Shown: positions 9,549-19,027 of the stretch, piece after piece
Numbering within the stretch: the stretch's first letter is position 1
Layout of the letters: each line of letters starts with the position of its first letter
Assembly: GCA_029298735.1 (NCBI GenBank)
Contig: JANSLP010000024.1
Coordinates: 62,001-126,000 of the forward strand
DNA from: Ophiostoma sp. CBS 140.51
Taxonomy: Eukaryota > Ascomycota > Sordariomycetes > Ophiostomatales > Ophiostomataceae
Direction of reading: 5' to 3'
DNA length: 64,000 nt
Translations under genes and position numbers: made by a program
Notes under the pieces: model-generated
Seen by the model: only the letters and a program-made list of their open reading frames with translations
Told to the model about the DNA's origin: nothing
Databases searched by the model: none

Positions 9549-12500
9549 TAGCACGGCTCCGTGTCGGAGGACCAATTGTGCATTCATACCTAAATAATTG
9601 AATTCTGTTATGTCCAAGGAGGGAATTATCTGATCCTCCAGTTGCGTATGCAGGTGGTTTTTCTGTGTAAATCCCGTACAATCCCGACCTTTTTGTCAGG
9701 TGACTAGATCCCGCGAGATTCCCGCGACGGACCCACAACACACCTTCTGACACTCCGTCGACCAGGGTATGGGTGGTGCAGTGGGGGGTTTTCGAGTTGG
9801 GACTCCCGACAACACACGATATGCAGGACTGCAAAAAGACTCCAGACTAAATACGTCGTATTTTAAAAGTTTGATGACGGAGGTGGCAGAGTTGGATGCT
9901 TTTCTGTTTTTGTTTTCTTGCCGTGGTGATCCCGGCTAGTCGACATCGACAGACGTCTCCAGATGTTCACATCTCGTGTCAATCAATTACGATTCTTGGT
10001 CATTTTTCAACTTGTTCTCATTCAAGCTCTTTGACATATTGCTTGGTTTTCTGGGCATGCACACGCACTGATCGTTGATGAAAGCGAGTTTTTGCTTTAT
10101 CATAGATCACAAACAATCAACAAATCAAAGCATCGGTTTGTTCGTTGGTCCAAAAGGGTTCTGGAATTTCTTGTTCGGCCCTATTTTCCTACTCAGATAC
10201 TTGTACACTCTTGGACTTCGTACCTCTCCCGGCGCGCATAAACCATCCCATTGGCGTGGCCTCCTGCCCACTTGGTGAGCAAAATACGTCGTAGGGCTAT
10301 GAAGCACGACAGAAAGAAAACATCAAGACAAAGCGGTCAGCTGTAGAATCACGGACGAAGCACGGAGAATGTGTTTGAATACGGAGAACGGACTTGAATT
10401 TTCTTTTGCCGGACCGCAGCCGAATTTTTTCCCAATTTACAAAATCTCCCATACGAAATATTGCGGGCGAGTGGACAAGCAGAAAAAAGAGAGACCCAAA
10501 GAAGAGTCTCCGAGTGGATTTCGGTCTTTACATTCTGTCTCTGTCTCTTCAATTTTTTGTCTTTCCTTTGTATAAATTGACGCCCATTTTTGAACTCTTG
10601 AAGCTTGAACACGTATGCCGTGGTCTAGGTGCCTTGGCAGCAATGGACTGGACCCAAATCCAGAGCCATACCACACACTTACAAAAGAAAATCGCCGCAT
10701 CGACAACACTTCTACTTTTTGGTGCATACTCTTTTCTTCTAGCCTTCTGTCCTTGGTATCCTTTACAACATCACCAAAACTTCCTTCGCCCTGATGGGCT
10801 GATTGCTAACGAGGCAGATGCCAAATTGATCTAGCCTTGTCGTGGCCTCTCGTGTACTTCTTCCAATTGTCTCCAGAATAATGATGGGGCGCTGGGGCAC
10901 CGACAACGATGGATGGGCCTCGACCTGGTGGCCGACTGGACCCAGTAGGCGTGCCAAGTCGCCGTGAGAATTAAGTCCAATATTGATATAAAATTTTCAA
11001 AGGTCGCCGAATAGAGAGAAGGAACGAAAAAAAGGATGCAGAAAAAAATAGACGGACTAGTTTGCCGGGATGAGCCCCAAGTCAGGACGGACCACAACTA
11101 CGGCACATGCAGTACGACGCTTAAGTGCACATGTAGACACAAACAGTATATGCAGAGCCAGTACCGGGGACGGAGAGGAGCAGGGCGCGCCTACGATAGA
11201 TCGGAGTGCATATGTGCTGATAAGATCCCGCAACCCCGTCGGGCTGAATAACAGCCGGGCCGGACGGCACACCGATGGAGGCTTTCCCATGACCACATCC
11301 CAGCAAGGCCATATGCGCGTCAAATGCAGACATAAGAAAGTACGAACTATTCCTCCGGGAGCCATGTCTTGTTAACGAACCGTATTCAAACTGTATGAGT
11401 GCATGGCAACCGTCTGCATGGGCGTCTTACAGGTTATCGCAATTGATTTCACACGTGTGTGTAGTCTGGAGTTGCCATCCATCAACCTTCATTCATCTCC
11501 CGTCCAGCTCTCAGGCACTCGAGAATTAGCCGTAGTTCTGATTTGTGCCGTGGAGATCGCCTGTGGCAGTTCCCATCTAGAACCTCGAACAGGAGAATAT
11601 GCATCTCAAATACGCCTATTGTGTCCATCCAGGTTGCTTGAGAATCAAACATGTGGCACCCACGACACAACGACCACGTCGTCTTGGCTCAGCCCATGGA
11701 GCACCACTCAATACCAAAGCAGCAATAAGTAGCTACCAGTTTGTGATAGGTAAACATACGGCTTTTAGATGTAAGTCCTGCCATGCTCAGAAGAGACGTA
11801 TCGATGTCGAGATATCAAGACGTCAATATGTCCAAGGCTGGAAGCTTTCCGCAGTCTATCACATAATCTTCTCGAGGGACTAATGTCCGTTGACGGATTA
11901 GGTGCCTATAGTAAACCTTGGTGGTTCTTATCATGAATACTATTGACGTGGTGGTGGTGATCTCCCTGATGATCTTGATGACCATAGCTATCTATTGCGC
12001 TTTCGGTGAACAATCATATTGTTTTCGGTCTGTTTTAGTATATATGTATTACAAGCAGACATATTATACACATATCTATCAAATAGTCTGAATAATGCTA
12101 GCAACAATTATTTGCTTGGTTCTTGTCATTCATTACTGGAGATATTTCTGTACTGTCTTTTTTTTTTTTTTAGCAAACCAAATAGTTCTGTTTGGAACTG
12201 TTGAATAACTAATCTACATTGGAATGGACTTTTCAAGTTTTATAAAAGTGTTATAATCGCCCAGATTCCCGGTTTGCTTTGAAAAGTTGTGTGGTCGGGT
12301 TTTATATGGAGACACTTCAGAAGTAGAGGAGCAATCTTTTTGATTGAGAATAATCATCGACGCAGCGCGATGGCTATGTAAATTCTATGGATGCATGCTA
12401 GGTATTATTAAACGAGAGTGAAGAAGGACAAGTCATGAAACGAGAAGTAAAAAAAGGGCAAAGCGAGAGAAGAGAAAGAAAAGAGGTCATAAAAAGGCAC

Positions 12501-12563
12501 ACCCGTTCCCCGTTACAACACACGATGGAACAAGTACACCAACAGCGTCGGGATGATGAAAAA

Positions 12564-13657
12564 CTACAAGATCGCCCCGACCAGCTCAGCACCGGCCGCA
12601 AAACCGACACCGGTCACAAAGGCATTGCCTAGCTTGCCGCCAATCTTCTTACCAGCAGCGCCAACCTTGCCATTGCCGTCTTGCGGCTGTCCCTGCTGAG
12701 GTGGCGGCTGGTCGGTAGGTCCGCCGCCTCCATAGTACGGCTGCTGCTGACCATACGGCTGCTGGCCGTATTGTTGTTGGCCATAAGGTGGTTGCTGCTG
12801 TCCATATGGTTGCTGGCCATACTTGGCATCGCCACCGCCCGCGTACTGCTGCTGTTGAGGTGGTGGATTGCCGTACTGGTCGTAATAGGACGGCGGCGCC
12901 GTCGACGCACTTCTGCTACTATTTACAGGCGGAGGAACTGGCGGCGGAGCATCGTTAGGCCCCGGCAGCTGGTTGTTGCGCTCGAGCTCGGCCAGCGCGG
13001 CCTCGGGCTTGACGTACTGGCGCGGGAAGATACCGACCTGGCCTGAGCGGACGTTGCGACCGAGCCACCAGTCGTCGTTGACTTTGCTGTAGACGGCGAC
13101 GGCGTCGCCACGGTCAAAGGCTAGGTCGCCGTCGCTGGGGGCGTCGTACTTGTACTTGGCGGTCGCGTAGCCGGCGGCCGTCCGGCCGTCACTGTCGGCG
13201 TTGTTGTCCGGGTCGTTACGGCTAACGCTCTCAGAGGGAGCAGGGGTCGGAGCGGCTGAAGATGCGGCAGATGCGGCCGATGCTGGCTGTGACTGGTGTG
13301 AGTTGTTGCGGACGGGGAGGGGTGGGCCTTGTTGGGCCTGCTGGGACTGTTGGTTCAGTTGCAGGGACTGAAGAGCCGCCGTCGCGGAAGCAATGGCCGG
13401 AGCCTGTCTCTGCTTATTCGGTGCCGGCGAAGGACCGCCGCGCAGGCTCCATTCTTGGGGCAGGAGGTCGTGGATTGTGTTGAAGTCGTCGTCGGTGATG
13501 GCGCCCTTTTCGAGCAACGTCTCGAGTTCCTGAAGACGTCAAGAGTTAGTAGATGCCTCTCAAACATAACATTTCCCCATCCCTGTCCACAACTCACCGT
13601 TTTGATAGACCGGAGCGACCGGTTGACGTCCATAGCTTTCTGCCGCGTGTCGGCCAT
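12564..13657 (-). CDS. SH3-domain protein of the Lsb1/Pin3 (LAS17-binding) type with prion-like Q/Y tail
   Basis: There are two exons: 13657-13598 and 13529-12564. The 68-nt intron (13597-13530) has a GTGAGT donor and a TCAG acceptor, and splicing gives 341 residues. The N-terminus reads VNRSLRSIKTELETLLEKGA, the hallmark start of yeast Lsb1/Pin3 relatives, which bind the WASP homolog Las17 and regulate actin patches. An SH3 domain lies at about residues 142-196 (KYKYDAPSDGDLAF, DDWWLG, GIFPRQYV). It is followed by a Pro-rich linker, a YGQQPYGQQQ-type repeat and a Gly-rich conserved C-terminus. The Q/Y/G tail is prion-like in composition. The ORF without the first exon would lack the conserved start, so the spliced model is preferred. 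It is divergent from the Zn2Cys6 regulator. Confidence 0.9.
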
Positions 13658-14539
13658 CTTGAAAAGTGTTGTGAGGTTAAAGATGCAGGCGTTGCGGAGA
13701 GCGAAGACAATGATGTTTTCGAAACACCGCTCGTAGGAGATACCGGCGCGGTAGGTTGGTTGCGGTTGAGCGCGGAGGTCGAGACAGGGATGCAGAAAGG
13801 AGAATGTAATCAGGTTGAAGTTGGAGGTTGGGATATTGAAGTATGTGGTCCACTCAAGCCAAGGTGCCCGCCCTGCCCAAACTCGTATTCTGGGCTAGAC
13901 GTGTGGAACTATCGGATTTCAACAATAGCCCGACGATTTAGGAAAGAGCAATGGATGGAATGGCGAATCGCAGCTGCCCGTTGACTGTTGGCTAGATGCT
14001 CTTGGTTACTGCGAGTGTCTAAACGTCGGTCGTTCCTGCCATTTCTTTGTTCCTGAGAGCACACTGAAGGAGGACGCTGTCGGTCACGTCACCGCAAGCG
14101 CTGGCCGGGCACCATTGGCACCAGTGGCGTTAAAGCTGCGTAGCTTGCGTGGCGCAGTTTTACAACATACACCCAAACGAGATCACGTGCAAGTCATTCT
14201 TCAGCACTACTCAGGGGGCGCCTTCCCTGAGACAACTGGACGACAGTGAACCAATAATGCTTCTGCCCTTTTGTTGACCTTCTCCTATTCACTTACCAAA
14301 TTGAATCTTTCAACTTTCGACACATCAACGACATGGTCGACGACACGACAGAAGCAGCATCATGGAAGACTCTTGGAACTCTCTCTGGACTCCACAACAT
14401 GACCGCATCCCGTGAGGTTCAAGAAACGACGACGACAACGCTATGAACACAACGCTCGTCGTTCCAGCAAAAAGAAATGACAGCTGGCTTTAAAGTTTGG
14501 CCTCGCAAATACCGAGCAATGCCTATTACACCAGTCACG

Positions 14540-14565
14540 ATGTCTGGCATCTCGAAGCCAGACAT
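14540..14565. promoter_or_regulatory. Inverted repeat ATGTCTGGC-N8-GCCAGACAT
   Basis: Nine-base arms at 14540-14548 and 14557-14565 are exactly complementary around an 8-nt spacer, about 320 bp upstream of the Zn2Cys6 regulator. This is the form expected of a dimeric regulator's site. Which protein binds it is unknown. Confidence 0.45.
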
Positions 14566-14752
14566 GTAGCACGCTCAACATGTGTTTAAGACACAGGCCT
14601 GGCCTTATCTAACCAATCAAGCCATGAGCCACCGTTTGAGCACCGTTAGCGGTCATTTGTTTTCAGTCTGACGCTATTCGTTACCGGCCTGGCTCTAGAT
14701 CTGGCGCCTTATCTCCAGACACAGCGTGCTATCATACGCCTTGCTGGGATTA

Positions 14753-14773
14753 CCGGGATGACTTTCAGCCCGG
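14753..14773. promoter_or_regulatory. CCGGG-N11-CCCGG, candidate Zn2Cys6 dimer site
   Basis: The element contains CGG and CCG half-sites in inverted orientation with 13 nt between them. It ends just upstream of the TATA-like element of the regulator gene. Zn2Cys6 homodimers typically bind CGG-Nx-CCG, so autoregulation is a reasonable guess. Confidence 0.4.
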
Positions 14774-14781
14774 GGTTCTGA

Positions 14782-14789
14782 TATAAAAA
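14782..14789 (+). promoter_or_regulatory. TATA-like element TATAAAAA
   Basis: The element lies 65-100 bp upstream of the candidate start codons of the Zn2Cys6 regulator, a plausible core promoter distance for a fungal gene. Confidence 0.5.
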
Positions 14790-14883
14790 TCCTAGGGCCA
14801 GTTTTGTTTCTTATCACTGCCGCGTTTTGCCGTTCTCTGTCAAAAATCTCCAAATGTTACCAGTTTCGACAACATCACCAACA

Positions 14884-16590
14884 ATGGCCACCATTGGATG
14901 CCAACCCGTCGTCCTTCCCAAGAGGACCAACTCTCTGGGATTTGCGGCCACCGACTGCTTTGCGTGTAGAACAGCTGAACGACCTTGCGACCGGCGGCGG
15001 CCACGCTGTCTTGCTTGCACATCAGAAGGGGTTGTATGCCCAGGATTCGCTCAGAAGCTCAACTGGCAGCGTGGGATTGCGAGTCGTGGGAAGATGAGCC
15101 ACCGGACCTTTACAGTGCCCGAGCCAAAAGCGACGGAGACGACGACGACAGCACGACCACTATTTCAGCCGGCCCAGTTCTCTTTTGTTTCTGAGGGTGG
15201 CAGCACACGATCAAAATCGACAAAACGAACGACAAGAACAAGAAAGTCAAATTCAGATTCAAAACCACCCTCGGCCACCCGCTCACGCCGGGCCAGCTCC
15301 CATGCAGGCGGCTCTCCTTCGGCGTCGTCTGTGACGAAAGTTGTGCACCTTCCTCGACCCGTCTTTCTGCCTCTCCACCCGCAGACAAAGCTGAGCGGCG
15401 ACATGCTCAACTACTACAAGGTCCAATTCGCGTCACTCATGTTGACCTTTCACGTCCATGTCAACCCGTGGCATATGAGCCTTCCCATGGCCTTTGATGT
15501 GCCCTGCCTCATGGACGGTATTGTTGCTCTCGGTAAGCGACACCGCGCACACATTTGCCAGGAGGCCGAGGATGTCGACGTTCTCGTGCTCAAGGACCGT
15601 GCCCTCAGCTCGTTCCGCGCCTCTCTACACAATACCGATACGGCAGCCCTGCTCGCCACGGTCCTGACTCTCGTCACTCTCGAGTACACACGCACAAGCT
15701 ATGCCCACTGGGGCGTCCACATTGCCGGGGCTCACCGCATCATGGAAGCTGCCGGAGGCGTCGATATTGCCCGAAACAATGCACCCCTGCGCAGCTTCCT
15801 AGTCATGATTCTGTGGTACGATCTGATCACGGCACTTGTTTCGCGACGGCCGCCCGTGTTTGACAAGGAGTACTTGGTCTCGGTCATGGCCTGGCGCTCG
15901 GCACACGAATGGAGCCTGGTGGGACTCAATGGCTTTCCCGACGAGATCTTTGATTTGATCCACGATATTGCCTGTGCGTCCGCCATGGCACGTCACTCGC
16001 CCATCCCGCGTGCCACGGCCGCAGATCTTGAGCGCCGGCTCTGGGTGGCGGAGATGGATGCAAACAACCCGTCATCCTCTTCGCTTTTCGACTGCTGGCG
16101 GCAAGCCATGCTATTGTACTGCGCCCGCGTCTTTGGAACAGGAGCACACAATCCCTTCTCTCATGCTCCGAGCAGCAATATGACTTCTGACGGGTTCGAT
16201 GCGCCCCTCACGTCTATGGCCGAGGGCATCTTGGCCATTGTTGCCAGCATGGACCCAACCTCAGCCATGCAAAAACAGTGTTTGTTGCCCGTGGTCCTGG
16301 CAGCTTCTGAACTTGGGCCACACTCGACAACCCACCGCGCTTTGCGGGCCGACGTCGAGGGCTATTGCGAGCGCTGGAATCATCTCGTCGGCCTGCGCAT
16401 GTACCTATCGGCACTCCATTTTATACGCAGTGTCTGGGTCTGTCGCGACCACCACGTCGACGATGATGACAGCCGGCCAGTTTGGTGGGGGACGGTCGTT
16501 GAGCAAATGGAGCGGGCAGATGGAGGGGCTTCGTCGGGAGGTTCCTCTGCACTGGTGCAGGCTCCAACCAAGGAATGGATGTTTGGCTAA
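14884..16590 (+). CDS. Zn2Cys6 fungal transcription factor with fungal-specific regulatory domain
   Basis: From the ATG at 14884 the protein is 568 residues. This start has A at -3 and G at +4; an ATG at 14854 would add ten residues. A Zn2Cys6 binuclear cluster sits at residues 25-52 with cysteines at 25, 28, 35, 42, 45 and 52 (CX2CX6CX6CX2CX6C). The loop reads RTAERPCDRRRPRC instead of the common RRxKCD, so it is slightly divergent. A Ser/Thr/Lys-rich linker is followed by an all-helical middle and C-terminal region with the ILWYDLITALVSRRPPVF signature of the Fungal_trans_2 group. No intron is needed. It is convergent with the dioxygenase gene (187 bp between stops) and stands at the end of the proposed cluster, so it may regulate those genes. 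Confidence 0.88.
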   Translation: MATIGCQPVVLPKRTNSLGFAATDCFACRTAERPCDRRRPRCLACTSEGVVCPGFAQKLNWQRGIASRGKMSHRTFTVPEPKATETTTTARPLFQPAQFSFVSEGGSTRSKSTKRTTRTRKSNSDSKPPSATRSRRASSHAGGSPSASSVTKVVHLPRPVFLPLHPQTKLSGDMLNYYKVQFASLMLTFHVHVNPWHMSLPMAFDVPCLMDGIVALGKRHRAHICQEAEDVDVLVLKDRALSSFRASLHNTDTAALLATVLTLVTLEYTRTSYAHWGVHIAGAHRIMEAAGGVDIARNNAPLRSFLVMILWYDLITALVSRRPPVFDKEYLVSVMAWRSAHEWSLVGLNGFPDEIFDLIHDIACASAMARHSPIPRATAADLERRLWVAEMDANNPSSSSLFDCWRQAMLLYCARVFGTGAHNPFSHAPSSNMTSDGFDAPLTSMAEGILAIVASMDPTSAMQKQCLLPVVLAASELGPHSTTHRALRADVEGYCERWNHLVGLRMYLSALHFIRSVWVCRDHHVDDDDSRPVWWGTVVEQMERADGGASSGGSSALVQAPTKEWMFG

Positions 16591-16777
16591 TCTCTCGGCG
16601 TTCTCGGTATTCTTGGCATCTTTTAACGCAGTCTTTACGAATCAACTACGGTTTCTTACGAAGGAAGAAAGCTTGAAAATATCTTTGCAATGCTATGATT
16701 TGTTTTCTGTCTAATATAGAAAGTACAATCTTACCCCACCATCTACCCTACTAGCACCGGCATTCCCACCCAGCCAC

Positions 16778-17764
16778 TTAAAACATGTCTTTGCTGCCGG
16801 CCTTCTCCGGGAAGAGATGAGCTATGGGATCCTCCAGGCTGGTCCAGCCCAGGAACGGCGGCGACAAAGACCATCCGGCCCGCTCAATCAACCACAGCGG
16901 CAGCTTCCGCAGCTTTTCCAGGTCGTGAATCAGGTACTGGTTCTCCTCCTGGCGCAGCCAACTGCGCGTAAAGAAGCACGAGTACACAAGCCGTTCCTGG
17001 TCCACCGTCTTGTTGGCGCTGCCGCCGTGGAAGCAGCCCGACAGCATCATGAAACCGTCGCCGGCGCCCAGTTCCGCATAAAACGCCTGGTCTTCACGCG
17101 GCGGACCCTCTTCATAGTCCCACAAGTGCGATCCGGGGATGAAGCGTGTGGCACCGTTCGCCTTGGTGGTCGGCTTGCCCGCCACGAAAAAGCCAATGCC
17201 ATAGTCTCGGCCCATTTCGTGGGCTGCCACCGCCCGGTGCGATACCTGGTGGATCTGGTCGTCCCGGTGCAGCGCCTGGTCCCGCGCGCCGGGGCCAATA
17301 CTGAAGACAATGGTGTTGTTTAGCTGCGGCTTGCCCACACTCGCTTCCTGTTTGTCGCCCACCCAGTTGCGCGGGAACTCGCTCGTCAGCAGCGCGTCCA
17401 CTACACCGATCCACAGTTTGTGGCCCACGAGGTCGAGCGCAAACGTCTCCGATTTTGTCAAGAGTCCAGTGACACGGCGCGTCTCGGGCGGGAAGAAATC
17501 ACCGTTCCACGGCTTGTCCTTTTCGAGCCAGGGCCGGACGTCGGCCTCAATAGCGCCAAGGGCCTGGGGTGTCAACAGGTTGCGGATGACAACACCGCCG
17601 GCCGTCTTGAGGGCGACCACGAGGTCGTCGACGCTGCACGTGTTGGCATCAAACTCCTGGACCGTGGGCAGAGGCGATGCCGGGGACTTGAGCTCGGTGG
17701 TGGCTTCTGCCTTGACCGGCATGGCCGGGGGCGGCGCCACAGTAAGATTTTCAGCGCCAGTCAT
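16778..17764 (-). CDS. Phytanoyl-CoA dioxygenase (PhyH) family protein
   Basis: This single-exon gene encodes 328 residues from the ATG at 17764; the frame stays open further upstream but without an ATG. It is a non-heme Fe(II)/2-oxoglutarate oxygenase of the PhyH fold. The facial triad is visible as H166-x-D168 (LHRDDQ) and H246 (GCFHGG), with R258 twelve residues later as the likely 2-oxoglutarate anchor. NGATRFIPGSH at about 203-213 is also typical. Fungal relatives hydroxylate or desaturate secondary metabolites (verruculogen synthase/AsqJ-like) or small acids, so the substrate is not predictable. It lies between the Zn2Cys6 regulator and the MFS transporter, which suggests a shared pathway. 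Confidence 0.85.
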   Translation of the reverse strand: MTGAENLTVAPPPAMPVKAEATTELKSPASPLPTVQEFDANTCSVDDLVVALKTAGGVVIRNLLTPQALGAIEADVRPWLEKDKPWNGDFFPPETRRVTGLLTKSETFALDLVGHKLWIGVVDALLTSEFPRNWVGDKQEASVGKPQLNNTIVFSIGPGARDQALHRDDQIHQVSHRAVAAHEMGRDYGIGFFVAGKPTTKANGATRFIPGSHLWDYEEGPPREDQAFYAELGAGDGFMMLSGCFHGGSANKTVDQERLVYSCFFTRSWLRQEENQYLIHDLEKLRKLPLWLIERAGWSLSPPFLGWTSLEDPIAHLFPEKAGSKDMF

Positions 17765-19027
17765 GTTGGATATTGGAGAGAATGTGGTAGTTGGGCTTAG
17801 GATATTGTGATAGATAGAAGGCAACAAAAAAGACAACGTGATGGATGCTAAGGAAGGAGAGATAGAGAGATATCAAAACAAAACAATGCTCAACTTGGTA
17901 TCTTCCTCGTAATATATCAAGATGTCTTTTTTGAGGCTTTACGGATATTTCCACGCAGTATACCACCCCATTTGTTAATACGTCGTATTTTCCTACGGAA
18001 ATCTTTACTTCATTGGGTTCTGTCTGGTTTCCTCGGTTGTCCTGTTTGACTTGGATTTTATTCAAAAGCATTACCTTGTCCACCAGCGAGCCCTCATCTC
18101 TCCTTCTCTTTTCGTCTTTTCTTACAAGCACGTTCCCACCACGTGTCAACCGAAAGGGCAATATGATGATCGCGTGGATAGAGTGTGAGAACCAAACGAG
18201 CCTTATCTGGCCCCGGTCGGCACGGTAGGAGAGAAGATGTGACCCCAGAACTGGAAGATGGAGTGTCTCTTGGTGAAGTGCGAGTGGGTATGATTTGACT
18301 TTCCGCTAGCGCTCCTCCCCACAACAACGTTGTCACTTCCCAAATAGGAAACCAAGATCTTGCGATTTTATTGGTCCATATCACCTCTTGCATTAAAGTT
18401 TCTTCTCAAAGAAATCCAATCGTCAACCGGTGTTCGATGCCAGTTTCGGTGTAAAACTTCGGTATTTTGTCGTCTTATCTCGGAAATTTTTGAAAGGATT
18501 TACTTGACCTTTTTACTAGAAGATTTTGCAACAATCCTTGCACAATCTGGAGTGTGAAAGGATAAACAGCCCGGCTGGGCTGAAGCTGGACTGATAGCCT
18601 GTCTTAAGACTTAGCAGAAGGCCCCGCACTGTCCACACACTGTACATTGTTTGCTTGGCTCACGATAACGAAGAGGCTACGAGATATCTTTACGAATACG
18701 GGTATTTTGTCATGTGCCGTAATCATAAGAAAAATGTACTACTGGTCGAACAAAGTAGTACCCTGTTTATATAGGAAAACAGTTTAGAAAATAATGCGAT
18801 GGAAACAAGATGTTGCCTTGAACCTGACTTGCTTGACGTGGAAAAAAGTGTAGAAGAATACATGTGTGTTGATTTGATTCCTATCTGTCATCTACTTTTT
18901 ATTGTATCTTGTATCTTGTACGTTGCATATCGCTTTGTGTTGGATCTTGACAAAAGATGGTTCGAGGCTACAGACATCGAATGGACCACTTTGTCAACTT
19001 CCAGTCTCGGTTGCTCACCGTCCTCAC
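17765..19027. other. Spacer between dioxygenase start and MFS transporter stop
   Basis: No gene is supported. The spacer contains the dioxygenase promoter and an AATACGTCGTATT element at 17977-17989, which also occurs at 9850-9862. The right end is the 3' flank of the MFS gene. Confidence 0.65.
17977..17989. promoter_or_regulatory. ATACG-T-CGTAT inverted element upstream of the dioxygenase
   Basis: Six-base arms AATACG and CGTATT flank a single T about 213 bp upstream of the dioxygenase ATG. The identical 13-mer occurs at 9850-9862, and a shortened copy (AATACGTCGTA) at about 10284-10294. Recurrence suggests a specific site or a dispersed element. Confidence 0.35.

Larger units (their letters stand above)
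3145..12563. other. Long gene-free stretch upstream of the siderophore transporter
   Basis: In 9.4 kb no reading frame on either strand shows a recognisable domain or sustained coding character. The longest frames, such as the one in 3313-4143, are compositionally random, stop-bounded and full of homopolymer translations. The stretch is rich in polypyrimidine/polypurine runs and contains ATCTGAT-type GATA motifs (4667-5400), a perfect 16-bp palindrome (7868-7883), a 9-bp minisatellite (9486-9548) and TACGTCGTA-type elements. Parts are likely promoter and long leader for the transporter and 3' flank of the SH3 gene. Non-coding transcripts cannot be excluded. Confidence 0.65.
13658..14853. other. 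Shared upstream region of the SH3 gene and the Zn2Cys6 regulator
   Basis: This divergent 1.2-kb spacer has no coding evidence. It carries a 9-bp inverted repeat at 14540-14565, a CCGGG/CCCGG inverted pair at 14753-14773 and a TATA-like element at 14782-14789, all close to the regulator start. Confidence 0.7.
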
